DNA from: an uncultured Pirellulaceae bacterium
Lineage (GTDB): Bacteria; Planctomycetota; Planctomycetia; Pirellulales; Pirellulaceae
Reading direction: 5' to 3'
Length of the DNA: 35,813 bases
Assembly (NCBI GenBank): GCA_938036435.1
Contig: CALHPU010000037.1
Coordinates: 1 to 35,813, forward strand
The position numbers and the translations under genes are program-made. Below the pieces are notes generated by a model. It had not been told where the DNA came from, did no database searches, and saw only the letters and a list, made by a program, of their open reading frames with translations. Position 1 is the stretch's first letter. Every line of letters begins with the position of its first letter. Of the stretch, positions 10,018 to 18,451 are shown piece by piece.

Positions 10018-10040
10018 ATGGCAGGTTTACAACCTGCCAT
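10018..10040. repeat. Palindrome, 10-bp arms, in a divergent promoter region
   Basis: ATGGCAGGTT (10018-10027) and AACCTGCCAT (10031-10040) flank a 3-base loop. It sits directly upstream of the ATP-grasp operon and before the LRR lipoprotein gene. It could be an operator for a dimeric regulator or one of the dispersed palindromes of this genome; the sequence does not decide. Confidence 0.65.
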
Positions 10041-10199
10041 ACCATTTCCCCTTACGTAAAGCGCCACCGGGAGAAAGGTGTTGCAGCAGGTCGCAAAAAT
10101 TCGAATTGCTTCTCAAGCTGCCAATATCGCGGTATAACTAGGAAATCGCTCCAACACAAAATGGGGCAATTCCCAAAGCTCATGTTCAGCGACCGTCCA

Positions 10200-11738
10200 A
10201 TGCTCAATCCTTTCAAGCTCTCGCAGCACGTCAAATTCGTTTGCTTTCCCATTCTAGTTTTGGCCGCCATCTGCTTTTGCGGATGCGAGACCACTGACTA
10301 CGAACCGCTGATCATGAAGAAGAAGTTGAAGGAGATGGATCAAAAGATCCAGCAGCTGGAACAGACGATCGAATCGCTGAAAACAGAGGGCCCCTCGCCA
10401 GATCCAGCAGTAGAATCTTCATCCACGCCTGAAGCCCCGGGAAAAACTTCTTCAACCGGATCACCTTCAATGAAGCAAGCGTCGCTGTCAAAATCTAGCG
10501 TCGCCGCCACCGCTGGCGGACAAAAGGCGACCGCTGCGGACTCAGCCATTGCGGGATCCGAGCTCATCAACGCCATCAAATCGGCAGGTGGATACGCAAC
10601 AACCGACGCCAGCGGTGAGGTTGTGAAAGTTGATTTTTCGGAGACACGGAACTTTAAAACTATTTTGCCAAAGCTGGCGAACCTTAAGTCACTGCAACAT
10701 CTCGCACTCAACGGCCTCCAAACCGATGCCAGCGTCTTCGAATCACTCGCCGCTTTTACAACGCTCGAGCGGCTAGACATTCAACGCTCAAGCCCAACAG
10801 CTGCGGATTTCGATAACCTGAAAAAGATCCCAACGCTGAAGTTTCTCGAACTCAGCCGTGCAAAACTAGACGCTGCGGGATTTGCCTCACTGGCCACATT
10901 TCCTGCTCTTGAGCAGATTCGTTGTGCTCAAAGCCAAGTTAACGACGAAGCCGTCTCGCACTTGAAGCAACTGAAAACGCTGCGAGCGATCGACCTGACA
11001 GGCAATCCTGTCACTGACCAATCTTTAGAGGCTTTGCAAGACCTGCCGAAAATCAGTTTCCTAAAAGTCTCCGGCAAACAAATCACAGATGCAGGCATGG
11101 CTGCCGTCGGGCGTATGAAAAGGCTCAAAGTGCTCGGCCTCAACGAGACCGCGGTGACTGATGCTGGCGGAACGAGTCTTGGTAGCCTGAAGAACTTGCG
11201 CGAGGCTCATTTCTTTCGCACGGCGGTGGGTGATCAAACGCTTAAAACGCTGGCCGCATCGCCAGAGTTGACCACGCTGAATTTGCGTGGCACGAAAGTG
11301 TCTGACACTGGTGCTGCAGCGCTGGCAAAGCTGCCGAAGTTAAATAAGCTAGATCTGAGCGAAACATCGTCGCCCGGTTTGACCGCGGCAGGAATTAAAT
11401 CTCTTTCCACTATCGCAAGCCTGAAGTCGCTGAATCTTTGGAGTACGCCAACAGGTGACGACGCGGTCGAGCATCTGGTGAAGATGAGGAATGTGACGTG
11501 GCTAAATCTTGACAACACGCCTGTCACTGATGTTGGTGTCAGCCGTCTGACCGAGATGCCTCAGCTGACTTGGTTGCATCTTGGTAAGACAGCCACGACC
11601 GACAAATCTGTTGCGGCGCTCAAGCAATTGGACAATCTTAAGTACTTGAGTGTCCGCCAATCGAAGGTCTCCGAGGCAGGGTATAAGCAGTTGGACGATT
11701 TCTTTTATCCTAAGGGTTGCGAGCTGGTTGCACCTTAG
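10200..11738 (+). CDS. Leucine-rich-repeat lipoprotein
   Basis: This is an exported lipoprotein with a short coiled-coil and a leucine-rich-repeat solenoid. From ATG 10200 the signal peptide is 28 residues, with the modified Cys at 29 (ICFCGC context). In-frame ATGs at 10161 and 10182 give longer n-regions and cannot be excluded; none has a good ribosome binding site. After the Cys comes a heptad-like segment (MKKKLKEMDQKIQQLEQTIE), then a Ser/Ala/Pro-rich linker, then more than ten LRRs of about 23-24 residues from about residue 120 to the end, with the pattern LxxLxxLxLxxTxVTDxG. These are the short bacterial type seen in large numbers in planctomycetes. It probably mediates protein-protein contacts at the cell envelope; the partner is unknown. 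It diverges from the ATP-grasp operon. Confidence 0.88.
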   Translation: MLNPFKLSQHVKFVCFPILVLAAICFCGCETTDYEPLIMKKKLKEMDQKIQQLEQTIESLKTEGPSPDPAVESSSTPEAPGKTSSTGSPSMKQASLSKSSVAATAGGQKATAADSAIAGSELINAIKSAGGYATTDASGEVVKVDFSETRNFKTILPKLANLKSLQHLALNGLQTDASVFESLAAFTTLERLDIQRSSPTAADFDNLKKIPTLKFLELSRAKLDAAGFASLATFPALEQIRCAQSQVNDEAVSHLKQLKTLRAIDLTGNPVTDQSLEALQDLPKISFLKVSGKQITDAGMAAVGRMKRLKVLGLNETAVTDAGGTSLGSLKNLREAHFFRTAVGDQTLKTLAASPELTTLNLRGTKVSDTGAAALAKLPKLNKLDLSETSSPGLTAAGIKSLSTIASLKSLNLWSTPTGDDAVEHLVKMRNVTWLNLDNTPVTDVGVSRLTEMPQLTWLHLGKTATTDKSVAALKQLDNLKYLSVRQSKVSEAGYKQLDDFFYPKGCELVAP

Positions 11739-11783
11739 GCTAGAGCTTATCCGATCACCTTGGATCCTGACGCGTCAAAATAC

Positions 11784-11889
11784 AAGCCCGAAGCGCGAGC
11801 GAGGGATCCACAAATCCTCGGAAATATCCGCTCGCTTGCGCTTCGGGCTTTTATAAGTGCAACTTCAAAACTCGCGCTTCGGGCTCGTA
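11784..11889. repeat. Dispersed-type palindrome (AAGCCCGAAGCGC family) with a third half-copy
   Basis: The left arm at 11784-11805 (AAGCCCGAAGCGCGAGCG...) pairs with the right arm at 11829-11850 over 22 positions with two mismatches. A further right-arm-like half-copy (CTCGCGCTTCGGGCT) is at 11871-11885, followed by CGTA. I recall this palindrome as a very frequent intergenic element in Pirellulales genomes. It fills most of the gap after the LRR gene. The right arm ends in CTTTTATAA, so it might weakly terminate plus-strand transcription. Confidence 0.8.
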
Positions 11890-11966
11890 ATGTCGAGACT
11901 TCAAAACGCGGCAGCTTGGAGGTGTATCCCCTTGCTGATGCATAAGGTCACGATCTCATATGGTTC

Positions 11967-12512
11967 TTAGCCGTGCGAAGATCTGTAGCGTTCTTTCAGC
12001 CAAGTGCGGCAGCGTGAAAAGTACTCTTGGAAATCCTCGCGCTGATAGTCGGGATAAGTCCAGCGGCTACCGCACCATTGTTTCTGCCGAAAGAACAATG
12101 TCACTTCGGCGTAGATTCCTTTGGACATATACAGTCGGTGATCCCGATCTTTGGTCGTCGCCAAAACCAGTTTCGCTGTGCTGATGTAGCCCGGATCGAG
12201 ATTCAATGGACGTTCTTCGGGGTCCGAGTGTTGAGCAATGTAATCTTGCTCCATCTGATTGGTGGCCAGTTTGGCATCAACAATCGCATCGGGTTGGACG
12301 AGCGTCTCGAATGCGACGAACTGCTTCTTCAGATCGTCTCCCATCGTCGCGTTGTAATAAGTTGTCTCGGTGAAGTCGTAGACAGGGCTTTCTAGTGCGA
12401 CCGGACCGTAGGATTTGATCAGCTGGTCGATCCCCCAACGCAGGGCTTCAGGGTATCGGCTGACCATGGCGCAGATAAGCAACACCGGTTGATGTGTCGA
12501 AATTTCACCCAT
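11967..12512 (-). CDS. DUF4416 family protein
   Basis: The 181-residue cytosolic protein fits DUF4416: an N-terminal HQPVLLICAMVSRYPEAL, then SPVYDFTETTYYNATMG, FVAFETLVQPDAIVDAKLATN, and the LNLDPGYISTAKLVLATTKD motif, and a C-terminal YPDYQREDFQEYF. The function of the family is unknown to me. The frame is open to 12566, but conserved sequence begins at the ATG at 12512, which is preceded by GGAAAG, so I start there. It lies downstream of proS on the same strand, separated by 223 bases that include a palindromic repeat, so co-transcription is uncertain. Confidence 0.85.
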   Translation of the reverse strand: MGEISTHQPVLLICAMVSRYPEALRWGIDQLIKSYGPVALESPVYDFTETTYYNATMGDDLKKQFVAFETLVQPDAIVDAKLATNQMEQDYIAQHSDPEERPLNLDPGYISTAKLVLATTKDRDHRLYMSKGIYAEVTLFFRQKQWCGSRWTYPDYQREDFQEYFSRCRTWLKERYRSSHG

Positions 12513-12594
12513 AGTTCTGCTTTCCAAAATCAAAGAGACGCCTGATCGAGGCGCAGGGATGCTCACTAGCTATCGCGGTTCTCTGGGGCAACGC

Positions 12595-12690
12595 AACCGT
12601 GGCTAGCGCCAAAACGGCTAACGAGAAGAACTGCTTTTGAAACCTGCCTCACGATTAAAACCGTTAGCCGTTTGTGCGTTAGCACCGGTT
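12595..12690. repeat. Imperfect 29-bp inverted repeat between DUF4416 gene and proS
   Basis: The left arm 12595-12623 (AACCGTGGCTAGCGCCAAAA...) pairs imperfectly with the right arm 12662-12690; the innermost 11 bases, ACGGCTAACG side against CGTTAGCCGT, are perfect. The spacer is 38 bases. The position and diverged arms suit an old copy of a dispersed element. Confidence 0.7.
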
Positions 12691-12697
12691 CCGCGCT

Positions 12698-12735
12698 CCC
12701 CCCCCCCGCACACCGAACACCGAAAACCGAAAACC
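12698..12735. repeat. C10 homopolymer followed by ACCGAA-type short repeats at the proS stop codon
   Basis: Ten cytosines (12698-12707) are followed by ACCGAACACCGAAAACCGAA and a final AACC, running up to the proS stop codon. On the coding strand this is a GGTTTTCGGT-rich tract that ends in G10. A homopolymer of this length is prone to slippage and to sequencing error. Confidence 0.75.
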
Positions 12736-14241
12736 CTAATACGACTTTCCAAAGATTCCTTTGACCTTCGTCTTCTGCCCCGTAAAGACACAGTAGCCTT
12801 CCTCGTTGTCCTGATCCAAAGGAATACAGCGTGGCGTCACCTTCAGTGGCTTGAGCTTCTCATCGGTTTCAGGACAGTCGACAAAATAACACTCCGCAAA
12901 TCCGCCATGAATCTCGGGCTGGTCCTTATTCTTGGGTGTGAAGAATTTCTCGAATTTGTCCCATGATTTGATCGACCGAGTGTGCTCAGCTCGCATGGCC
13001 AAAGCACGTTCGTACAGGCCATTTTGGATCTCGTCCAATGTATCGGTCAGTGTCGACACAAATTCCGCTTGGCTGATGCCGTAGGATTTTGGCTGATCGC
13101 GACGTCCGACAAACACGCTGCCTTTTTCCAGATCGCGCGGTCCAATTTCGACGCGAATCGGAACGCCTCGTTTGACGTGGTACCACTTTTTCTCGCCGCC
13201 TCGCAAATCACGATCGTCCACCAGCGACTCGACTCGGTAACCATGATACTGTAGCGTTTTCAATTCCTTGTCCAAGGCTTTGCATGCCTCCATGACTTTC
13301 GCTTTTTCTTCGTCGTTCTTAAAGATAGGCAGGATTACAACTTGGCGCGGTGCCATGCGCGGCGGCAACACGAGCCCATCGTCATCACTGTGCGTCATGA
13401 TCAGCGCTCCAATCAAACGCGTCGACACGCCCCACGACGTCGTCCACGCAAAAGACTCACCGCCTTGAGCGTCTTGGAATTTGATCTCCTGAGCCTTAGA
13501 GAAATTCTGGCCGAGGAAATGTGACGTGCCTGCCTGCAACGCTTTACGATCCTGCATCATGGCCTCGATGCAATAAGTCACATCGGCACCCGGGAAACGC
13601 TCGCCAGCCGTTTTCTCGCCTTTGAGAACGGGCATCGCCATCACGTTTTGAGCAAAATCGGCGTAGACGTCCAGCATCAAGCGTGTTTCTTCCAACGCCT
13701 CTTCCTTGGTCGCGTGAGCCGTGTGGCCTTCCTGCCAGAGAAACTCGGCGGTTCGCAGAAATAAACGCGTGCGCATCTCCCAACGCACCACGTTTGCCCA
13801 TTGGTTAATTTTCAGCGGCAGATCCCGGTACGACTGCACCCAGCGAGAAAACGCATCGCCGATAATCGTCTCGCTGGTGGGACGCACGATCAGCGGCTCT
13901 TCCAGTTCGCCGGCGGGAACCAGTCCTCCATCGGGGCCCGGTTCGAGGCGGTGATGAGTCACCACAGCACATTCTTTAGCGAAACCATCAACGTGCTCGG
14001 CTTCTTTCTCCAGAAAGCTTTTGGGAATGAACACTGGGAAGTAAGCATTTTCGTGGCCCGTGTCCTTGAACATCCGGTCGAGCACGCGCTGCATATTTTC
14101 CCAGATCCCGTACCCCCACGGCTTGATCACCATGCAGCCACGTACCGGGCTGTTTTCTGCGAGGTCGGCCGCCTTGACCACTTGTTGATACCACTCGGGA
14201 TAGTCTTCTTGCCGGGTGGGTGAGATTGCGTTCTTCGGCAT
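12736..14241 (-). CDS. proS: Prolyl-tRNA synthetase, archaeal/eukaryotic-like (ProS type 3)
   Basis: This class II synthetase charges tRNA-Pro with proline. Motif 2 is seen in the NVVRWEMRTRLFLRTAEFLWQEGHTAH region, the proline-binding signature RPTSET lies near residue 120, and motif 3 in GVSTRLIGALIMTHSDDDGLVLP. The anticodon-binding domain follows (VVILPIFKNDEE onward). The C-terminus carries a Zn-binding type domain with CYFVDC, RCIPL and YCVFTG cysteines and ends in a tyrosine, both typical of the Thermus/archaeal form; the bacterial-type editing insertion is absent. The open frame reaches 14307, but conserved sequence starts at MPKNAISPTRQEDYPEWY, so I use the ATG at 14241. It diverges from the YhaM-type gene across 161 bases. 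Confidence 0.96.
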   Translation of the reverse strand: MPKNAISPTRQEDYPEWYQQVVKAADLAENSPVRGCMVIKPWGYGIWENMQRVLDRMFKDTGHENAYFPVFIPKSFLEKEAEHVDGFAKECAVVTHHRLEPGPDGGLVPAGELEEPLIVRPTSETIIGDAFSRWVQSYRDLPLKINQWANVVRWEMRTRLFLRTAEFLWQEGHTAHATKEEALEETRLMLDVYADFAQNVMAMPVLKGEKTAGERFPGADVTYCIEAMMQDRKALQAGTSHFLGQNFSKAQEIKFQDAQGGESFAWTTSWGVSTRLIGALIMTHSDDDGLVLPPRMAPRQVVILPIFKNDEEKAKVMEACKALDKELKTLQYHGYRVESLVDDRDLRGGEKKWYHVKRGVPIRVEIGPRDLEKGSVFVGRRDQPKSYGISQAEFVSTLTDTLDEIQNGLYERALAMRAEHTRSIKSWDKFEKFFTPKNKDQPEIHGGFAECYFVDCPETDEKLKPLKVTPRCIPLDQDNEEGYCVFTGQKTKVKGIFGKSY

Positions 14242-14402
14242 CGCTATGCTTAAAAAAAGAAATGAATTGGAAAGCCGATATTCTACGTCTGGATGGCAAC
14301 AGATCATAGAAGGGGATCCAAGGTTCAGTCATTGTGAGTTTTGCGGCATCGGAATAGAATCCGGCCTTCTCGAAGCACCCATCCCACAAAAAGAGCATCA
14401 AC

Positions 14403-15368
14403 ATGTCACGTCGGTTTGTCAATGAACTTGCTGATGGAGAAACCATTGACCAGATCTTCATGGCCTCCGAAAAACAGCTCAGAACCAACCGCAATGGTAA
14501 CCTTTACCTTCAGGTGCGGTTGAGCGATCGGACAGGATCTGTGACGTCGATGCTGTGGAACGCCAACCAGTCTCACCACGACGCGTTTGACAACGGCGAC
14601 TATATCCACGTCAAAGGTAACGCTCAGATTTACAACGGGTCAATGCAGGTGCTGGCCAAAGAGATCACGGCATCGTCGGCTGATAAAGTTGATGAAGCCG
14701 ACTTCATTACCCTCGGCCAAGCGTCAATCGAAAAGATGGTGGCTCGGGTCAGTGAGCTATTGCGTGGGATGTCCAACGAGCATTTGCGGAATCTTGCTGA
14801 GTGTATGCTGTTGGACGAATCGCTGATGGAGAAGTTCCGCGCTGCACCGGCGGGCGTCAAAAACCACCACGCCTACCATGGCGGCCTGCTAGAGCATGTG
14901 CTGTCGCTGATGGAAAGCGCCGCGTTGATTGGGCCTCGTTACGAGGGTCTGGATGTTGACCTGCTGTTGTTCGGCGCGTTTATTCACGACATTGGGAAAA
15001 TCCGCGAACTGACGTACTCTCCTGATCTTGGGTACTCAACCGAAGGCCAGTTGCTTGGCCATTTAGTGTTGGGCGTTTCGATTCTCGATGAGGCGATCGA
15101 GAACACAGAAAAGCAGTCGGGACAAAAAATTCCGACCGAACTAGCGAACCACTTGCGGCACATGATTGTCTCTCATCACGGTAGCCTTGAATTTGGCAGC
15201 CCCAAAGTGCCCATGTCGATGGAGGCCATTGCCTTGCATCACTTGGACAATCTTGACGCCAAGTTGCACAGCGTCCGTACTCTCATTGAGGAAGACGTCA
15301 ACAAAAGCAGTGACTGGACGGTCTACTTCCCCAACATCGGGCGCAAGATCTACAAGGGTTCGAAGTAA
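14403..15368 (+). CDS. YhaM-type 3'-to-5' exoribonuclease (OB fold plus HD domain)
   Basis: The protein has an N-terminal OB-fold nucleic-acid-binding domain (about residues 10-100, with NGNLYLQVRLSDRTGSVTSM) followed by an HD phosphohydrolase domain. The metal-binding residues are visible: His155/His156 and His159 in NHHAYHGGLLEHV, the HD pair His195-Asp196 in FIHDIGKI, and VSHHG near residue 258. The length of 321 residues equals that of Bacillus YhaM (about 314). It should act on RNA or single-stranded DNA 3' ends in the cytoplasm. The ATG has a weak GAG upstream. The next gene on the same strand is RNase R, 184 bases away and probably with its own promoter, since a weak terminator lies between them. 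Confidence 0.9.
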   Translation: MSRRFVNELADGETIDQIFMASEKQLRTNRNGNLYLQVRLSDRTGSVTSMLWNANQSHHDAFDNGDYIHVKGNAQIYNGSMQVLAKEITASSADKVDEADFITLGQASIEKMVARVSELLRGMSNEHLRNLAECMLLDESLMEKFRAAPAGVKNHHAYHGGLLEHVLSLMESAALIGPRYEGLDVDLLLFGAFIHDIGKIRELTYSPDLGYSTEGQLLGHLVLGVSILDEAIENTEKQSGQKIPTELANHLRHMIVSHHGSLEFGSPKVPMSMEAIALHHLDNLDAKLHSVRTLIEEDVNKSSDWTVYFPNIGRKIYKGSK

Positions 15369-15460
15369 CTAAGACGTCTTGCTCTAGCCGACCTTATAGA
15401 GGAAGCGATTCAATGATCGCATGCGGCAAAGCCCTCCAAACACTTGCGAATTGGGCTGCT

Positions 15461-15485
15461 CGGCCTCTAATGCCGCCTCTTTTTT
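15461..15485 (+). terminator. Weak intrinsic terminator candidate after the YhaM-type gene
   Basis: CGGC (15461-15464) and GCCG (15472-15475) form a short 4-bp stem with a 7-nt loop, followed by CCTC and a run of six T at 15480-15485. The stem is short, so termination may be partial. Confidence 0.35.
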
Positions 15486-15552
15486 GGAAACCTTCGGGGA
15501 TCTGCACACTGAATCAATTTAAATTCAGCCGGAAGACCACTACACTTTCTAC

Positions 15553-18114
15553 ATGACAGAAAAACCAAACATTAAAAAACAGATTATTGAACTCGTCCTT
15601 GCAGACAACTACCAACCTCTCAAACCCCGCGCCATCGCGAAGAAACTTGGGCTCTCCAGCGAACTGATCGAAGTTCGTAGGACCATCAAAAAACTGGTTC
15701 GCAAAGGTAAACTTGCGTTTGGTCCGAAGCACCTTGTTATCAAACCTAAACGTACCGCACCGTCGCGTGAGGACAGCAAGAAGCGCGACGATCACAAGCC
15801 CGCAGAGTCAGTACGATCCGCGCCCGCCTCAACGAAGAGCGGCAAATCGCAAAAACCTAAATCCAATGAAGTCGTTGGCGTGTTCCGCAAAACGGCTGCT
15901 GGTTTTGGATTTGTCACCCCCGAAGATTCAACGGCCACCGATCGATCAGAAGATATCTTCATCCCCAAAACCAAAACGCTTGACGCGGCCAATCTGGATA
16001 TCGTCCGAATCAGATTCTCGCGTTCGCGCGACGACCGCTCACGTGGCAAGAAGAAGTCAACTCACAACCGACTCTCCGGGCGAATCATCGAAGTAGTCGA
16101 ACGAAAGACGCGACAATTCGTGGGCTCCTATCATGAGTCAGGCGAGCTTGGATTTGTGGTCGTCGACCGCAGCGCTTTCGACTCTCACATTCTCGTTGGC
16201 GATGCTGGAGCGAAACGTTGCAAGATTGGCGACAAAGTCGTCATCGAGATGGTCAGCTTCCCTACCGCCAACAGCGTTGGTGAAGGCGTCATCGTCGAAG
16301 TGCTGGGCGATCGTGGAACGCCGGGCGTAGATACGCTGATGATCATCCGCGAATTTGGATTGCCGGAGGATTTCCCCGAAACGGTCCTCGAGGACGCGCG
16401 CAAGCAGGCTGAAATCTTCGACGAAGCGATTCCAGAGAAACGAGTCGACTTCACCAAGGAAACGGTCATCACGATCGACCCCAAGACAGCGCGTGACTTC
16501 GATGACGCGATCTCGTTAAAGCAAATCGAAAACGGTCACTGGCAACTAGGCGTTCACATCGCCGACGTCTCCCACTTCGTTCCCTACCGCAGCGATCTGG
16601 ACAATGAAGCGTTTGCCCGTGGGACCAGCGTTTATTTACCCGACCGCGTGATTCCGATGCTGCCAGAGATTATCTCGAACAATCTCGCCAGCCTGCAGCC
16701 CAATCGCGTGCGTTATTGCATGACGGCGTTGATCGAGTTCAGCGACGAAGGCGTTCCGATTGCAACCGAGCTCCACCGTGGCGCTATCAAATCCGCTCAT
16801 CGATTCACCTACGAAGAAATTGATGAGTATCTAGAAAACGACGAGCCTTGGAAAAAGGAACTTACGTCCGAGGTGTTCACGCTGGTACGTGACATGCATA
16901 CGCTGGCGATGAAACTGCGAAAACGCCGCATGGACAACGGTTCCATTAATTTGGTGCTGCCAGAAATCGTCATCGATCTAGATGATGATGGAAAAGTCGC
17001 CGGAGCACATACGGCAGAGAACACCGAGAGCCACCAAGTCATCGAAGAATTTATGCTGGCCGCTAACGAAGCCGTTGCGCAGTATCTGGTCGATGAAAAA
17101 CTTTATCTCTTGCGCCGGATCCACGAAACGCCTGACGAGGACCGTCTGAAAGAGCTGACCAAATTTGTGCGACAGCTGGGGATTGAATGCGGTAGCTTGC
17201 AGGACCGTTTCGAACTGAAGAAAGTCATCGAAGCCTCCGAAGGTCGGCCGGAAAGCCATGCGATTCACTTCGCGATTTTGCGTTCGATGCAGAAGGCGAT
17301 CTACAGCCCCAAAGAGGCCGGCCACTTTGCGTTGGCCAGCAAAGCGTATTGCCATTTCACGTCGCCGATTCGCCGTTACCCGGATCTTGTGATCCACCGC
17401 ATGGTTGGAGATTTGGTCGACGGCAAGCGGCCCAAGGCTGATTTTGATCGCTTAACTGCAACTGGAAAACACTGTAGCGATCTTGAGAAACGGGCCGCTG
17501 ATGCCGAACGCGAACTGAAGAAACTTAAGCTGCTAGGTTTCATGGAAAAACGCATCGGTGAAAAATTGGTCGCCGTAGTCACCGGCGTGGAGGCGTTTGG
17601 CTTATTTGCACAAGGCGTCGAGATTCCCGCCGAGGGTTTGATTCCAGTTTTGAAACTTCCAAAAGATCGCTATCAATTCGACAAAGCATCGAAAACTTTG
17701 AGCGGCTTTCGCGATGAGAACCAGTTCCGACTTGGCGACATGGTTGAGGTCCAAGTTGATCTGGTCGACATGGACAAACGGATCATGGAGTTCAAACTCA
17801 TCCGGTCTCTAAGTGACGCCGGTGAGGGGGAGATAGCCGACAAGAAGACTGCGAATAAGAAGTCGACAGGGAAGCAATCGGCGAAAGGACCTACTCCGTT
17901 TGAAGGTGCGCAAGTTGGTCCTTCCCGTAAGCAAAAAGAAAAGCAAAAAAAGAAAAAAGCGGACGAGAAAAAGAAAGCCAAGGCGAAGCCGAAACCTAAA
18001 AAGAAGAATGAGGCGAAAACCAAGAAAGAAAAGGTAGCTAAGAAAAAAAAGAACGGTAACAAGGCTGATAAGCCAAAGAAAGCCAAGGAAAAGAAAAAGA
18101 AGAAGGACAAATAA
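15553..18114 (+). CDS. rnr: Ribonuclease R with a long lysine-rich tail
   Basis: RNase R is a processive 3'-to-5' exoribonuclease that can degrade structured RNA. In order: an N-terminal winged-helix domain (about 1-65), two cold-shock OB domains (about 108-165 and 190-250, with VFRKTAAGFGFVTPEDS), and the RNB catalytic domain with ITIDPKTARDFDDAI, where Asp309, 315, 317 and 318 match the four Mg-binding aspartates. An S1 domain follows (about 667-750), then a tail of about 90 residues very rich in lysine. A basic tail is known in RNase R and helps with RNA or ribosome binding; here it is unusually long and repetitive. I see no good ribosome binding site at the ATG. Confidence 0.97.
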   Translation: MTEKPNIKKQIIELVLADNYQPLKPRAIAKKLGLSSELIEVRRTIKKLVRKGKLAFGPKHLVIKPKRTAPSREDSKKRDDHKPAESVRSAPASTKSGKSQKPKSNEVVGVFRKTAAGFGFVTPEDSTATDRSEDIFIPKTKTLDAANLDIVRIRFSRSRDDRSRGKKKSTHNRLSGRIIEVVERKTRQFVGSYHESGELGFVVVDRSAFDSHILVGDAGAKRCKIGDKVVIEMVSFPTANSVGEGVIVEVLGDRGTPGVDTLMIIREFGLPEDFPETVLEDARKQAEIFDEAIPEKRVDFTKETVITIDPKTARDFDDAISLKQIENGHWQLGVHIADVSHFVPYRSDLDNEAFARGTSVYLPDRVIPMLPEIISNNLASLQPNRVRYCMTALIEFSDEGVPIATELHRGAIKSAHRFTYEEIDEYLENDEPWKKELTSEVFTLVRDMHTLAMKLRKRRMDNGSINLVLPEIVIDLDDDGKVAGAHTAENTESHQVIEEFMLAANEAVAQYLVDEKLYLLRRIHETPDEDRLKELTKFVRQLGIECGSLQDRFELKKVIEASEGRPESHAIHFAILRSMQKAIYSPKEAGHFALASKAYCHFTSPIRRYPDLVIHRMVGDLVDGKRPKADFDRLTATGKHCSDLEKRAADAERELKKLKLLGFMEKRIGEKLVAVVTGVEAFGLFAQGVEIPAEGLIPVLKLPKDRYQFDKASKTLSGFRDENQFRLGDMVEVQVDLVDMDKRIMEFKLIRSLSDAGEGEIADKKTANKKSTGKQSAKGPTPFEGAQVGPSRKQKEKQKKKKADEKKKAKAKPKPKKKNEAKTKKEKVAKKKKNGNKADKPKKAKEKKKKKDK

Positions 18115-18146
18115 TTCGGGATGTCGTTTGCCGTATAGTGACATCG

Positions 18147-18181
18147 GCTTGAATCTACATCTCTGACATCGACATTCAAGC
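18147..18181 (+). terminator. Hairpin downstream of rnr, 8-bp stem
   Basis: GCTTGAAT (18147-18154) pairs exactly with ATTCAAGC (18174-18181) over a 19-nt loop. No T-run follows, so it is at most an unconventional terminator or a 3'-end-stabilising structure. Confidence 0.35.
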
Positions 18182-18286
18182 ACATGTCGCGAATCCGTGC
18201 GATATACTAACTGTAAGTGAAAGCGGCCGAATTCCTTTTCTTTACTCGAAGTTTTAGCAAACCTAAACCCCGCACGAAAAAACCCA

Positions 18287-18424
18287 ATGTCTTATAACTC
18301 CACTAGCTTCTTTGCGGTAGCCGCTGTGCTTTGTGTTTTGACATTTGGTGCGCCGACAATGGCTCAATCTCTCGATGGTAACAAAAGCTCTTTCCTGCTC
18401 GAAATCGACTGTAACGGTTCATGA
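18287..18424 (+). pseudogene. Truncated secreted-protein ORF (45 codons: signal peptide and a short stub)
   Basis: From ATG 18287 the frame encodes a near-ideal signal peptide (a short polar start, then FFAVAAVLCVLTFGAPTMAQ with an Ala-x-Ala-like cleavage site), followed by only about 20 residues before TGA at 18422. The reading frame stops where the convergent YdcF-type gene is about to end (18452). A complete signal sequence on so short a mature part suggests the 5' remnant of a secreted protein whose remainder was lost. A genuine small exported peptide is also possible. The ATG has no Shine-Dalgarno site, as is common in this window. The rest of 18115-18451 holds only the hairpin listed above. 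Confidence 0.5.
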
Positions 18425-18451
18425 TTGGCCACTCGATAAGAACAATGCTTC

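Noticed and set aside
17673..18185. 170-codon minus-strand frame rich in Phe and Leu opposite the RNase R tail
   Set aside because: It is the antisense of lysine codons (AAA/AAG give Phe/Leu), so the apparent hydrophobic protein is an artefact.
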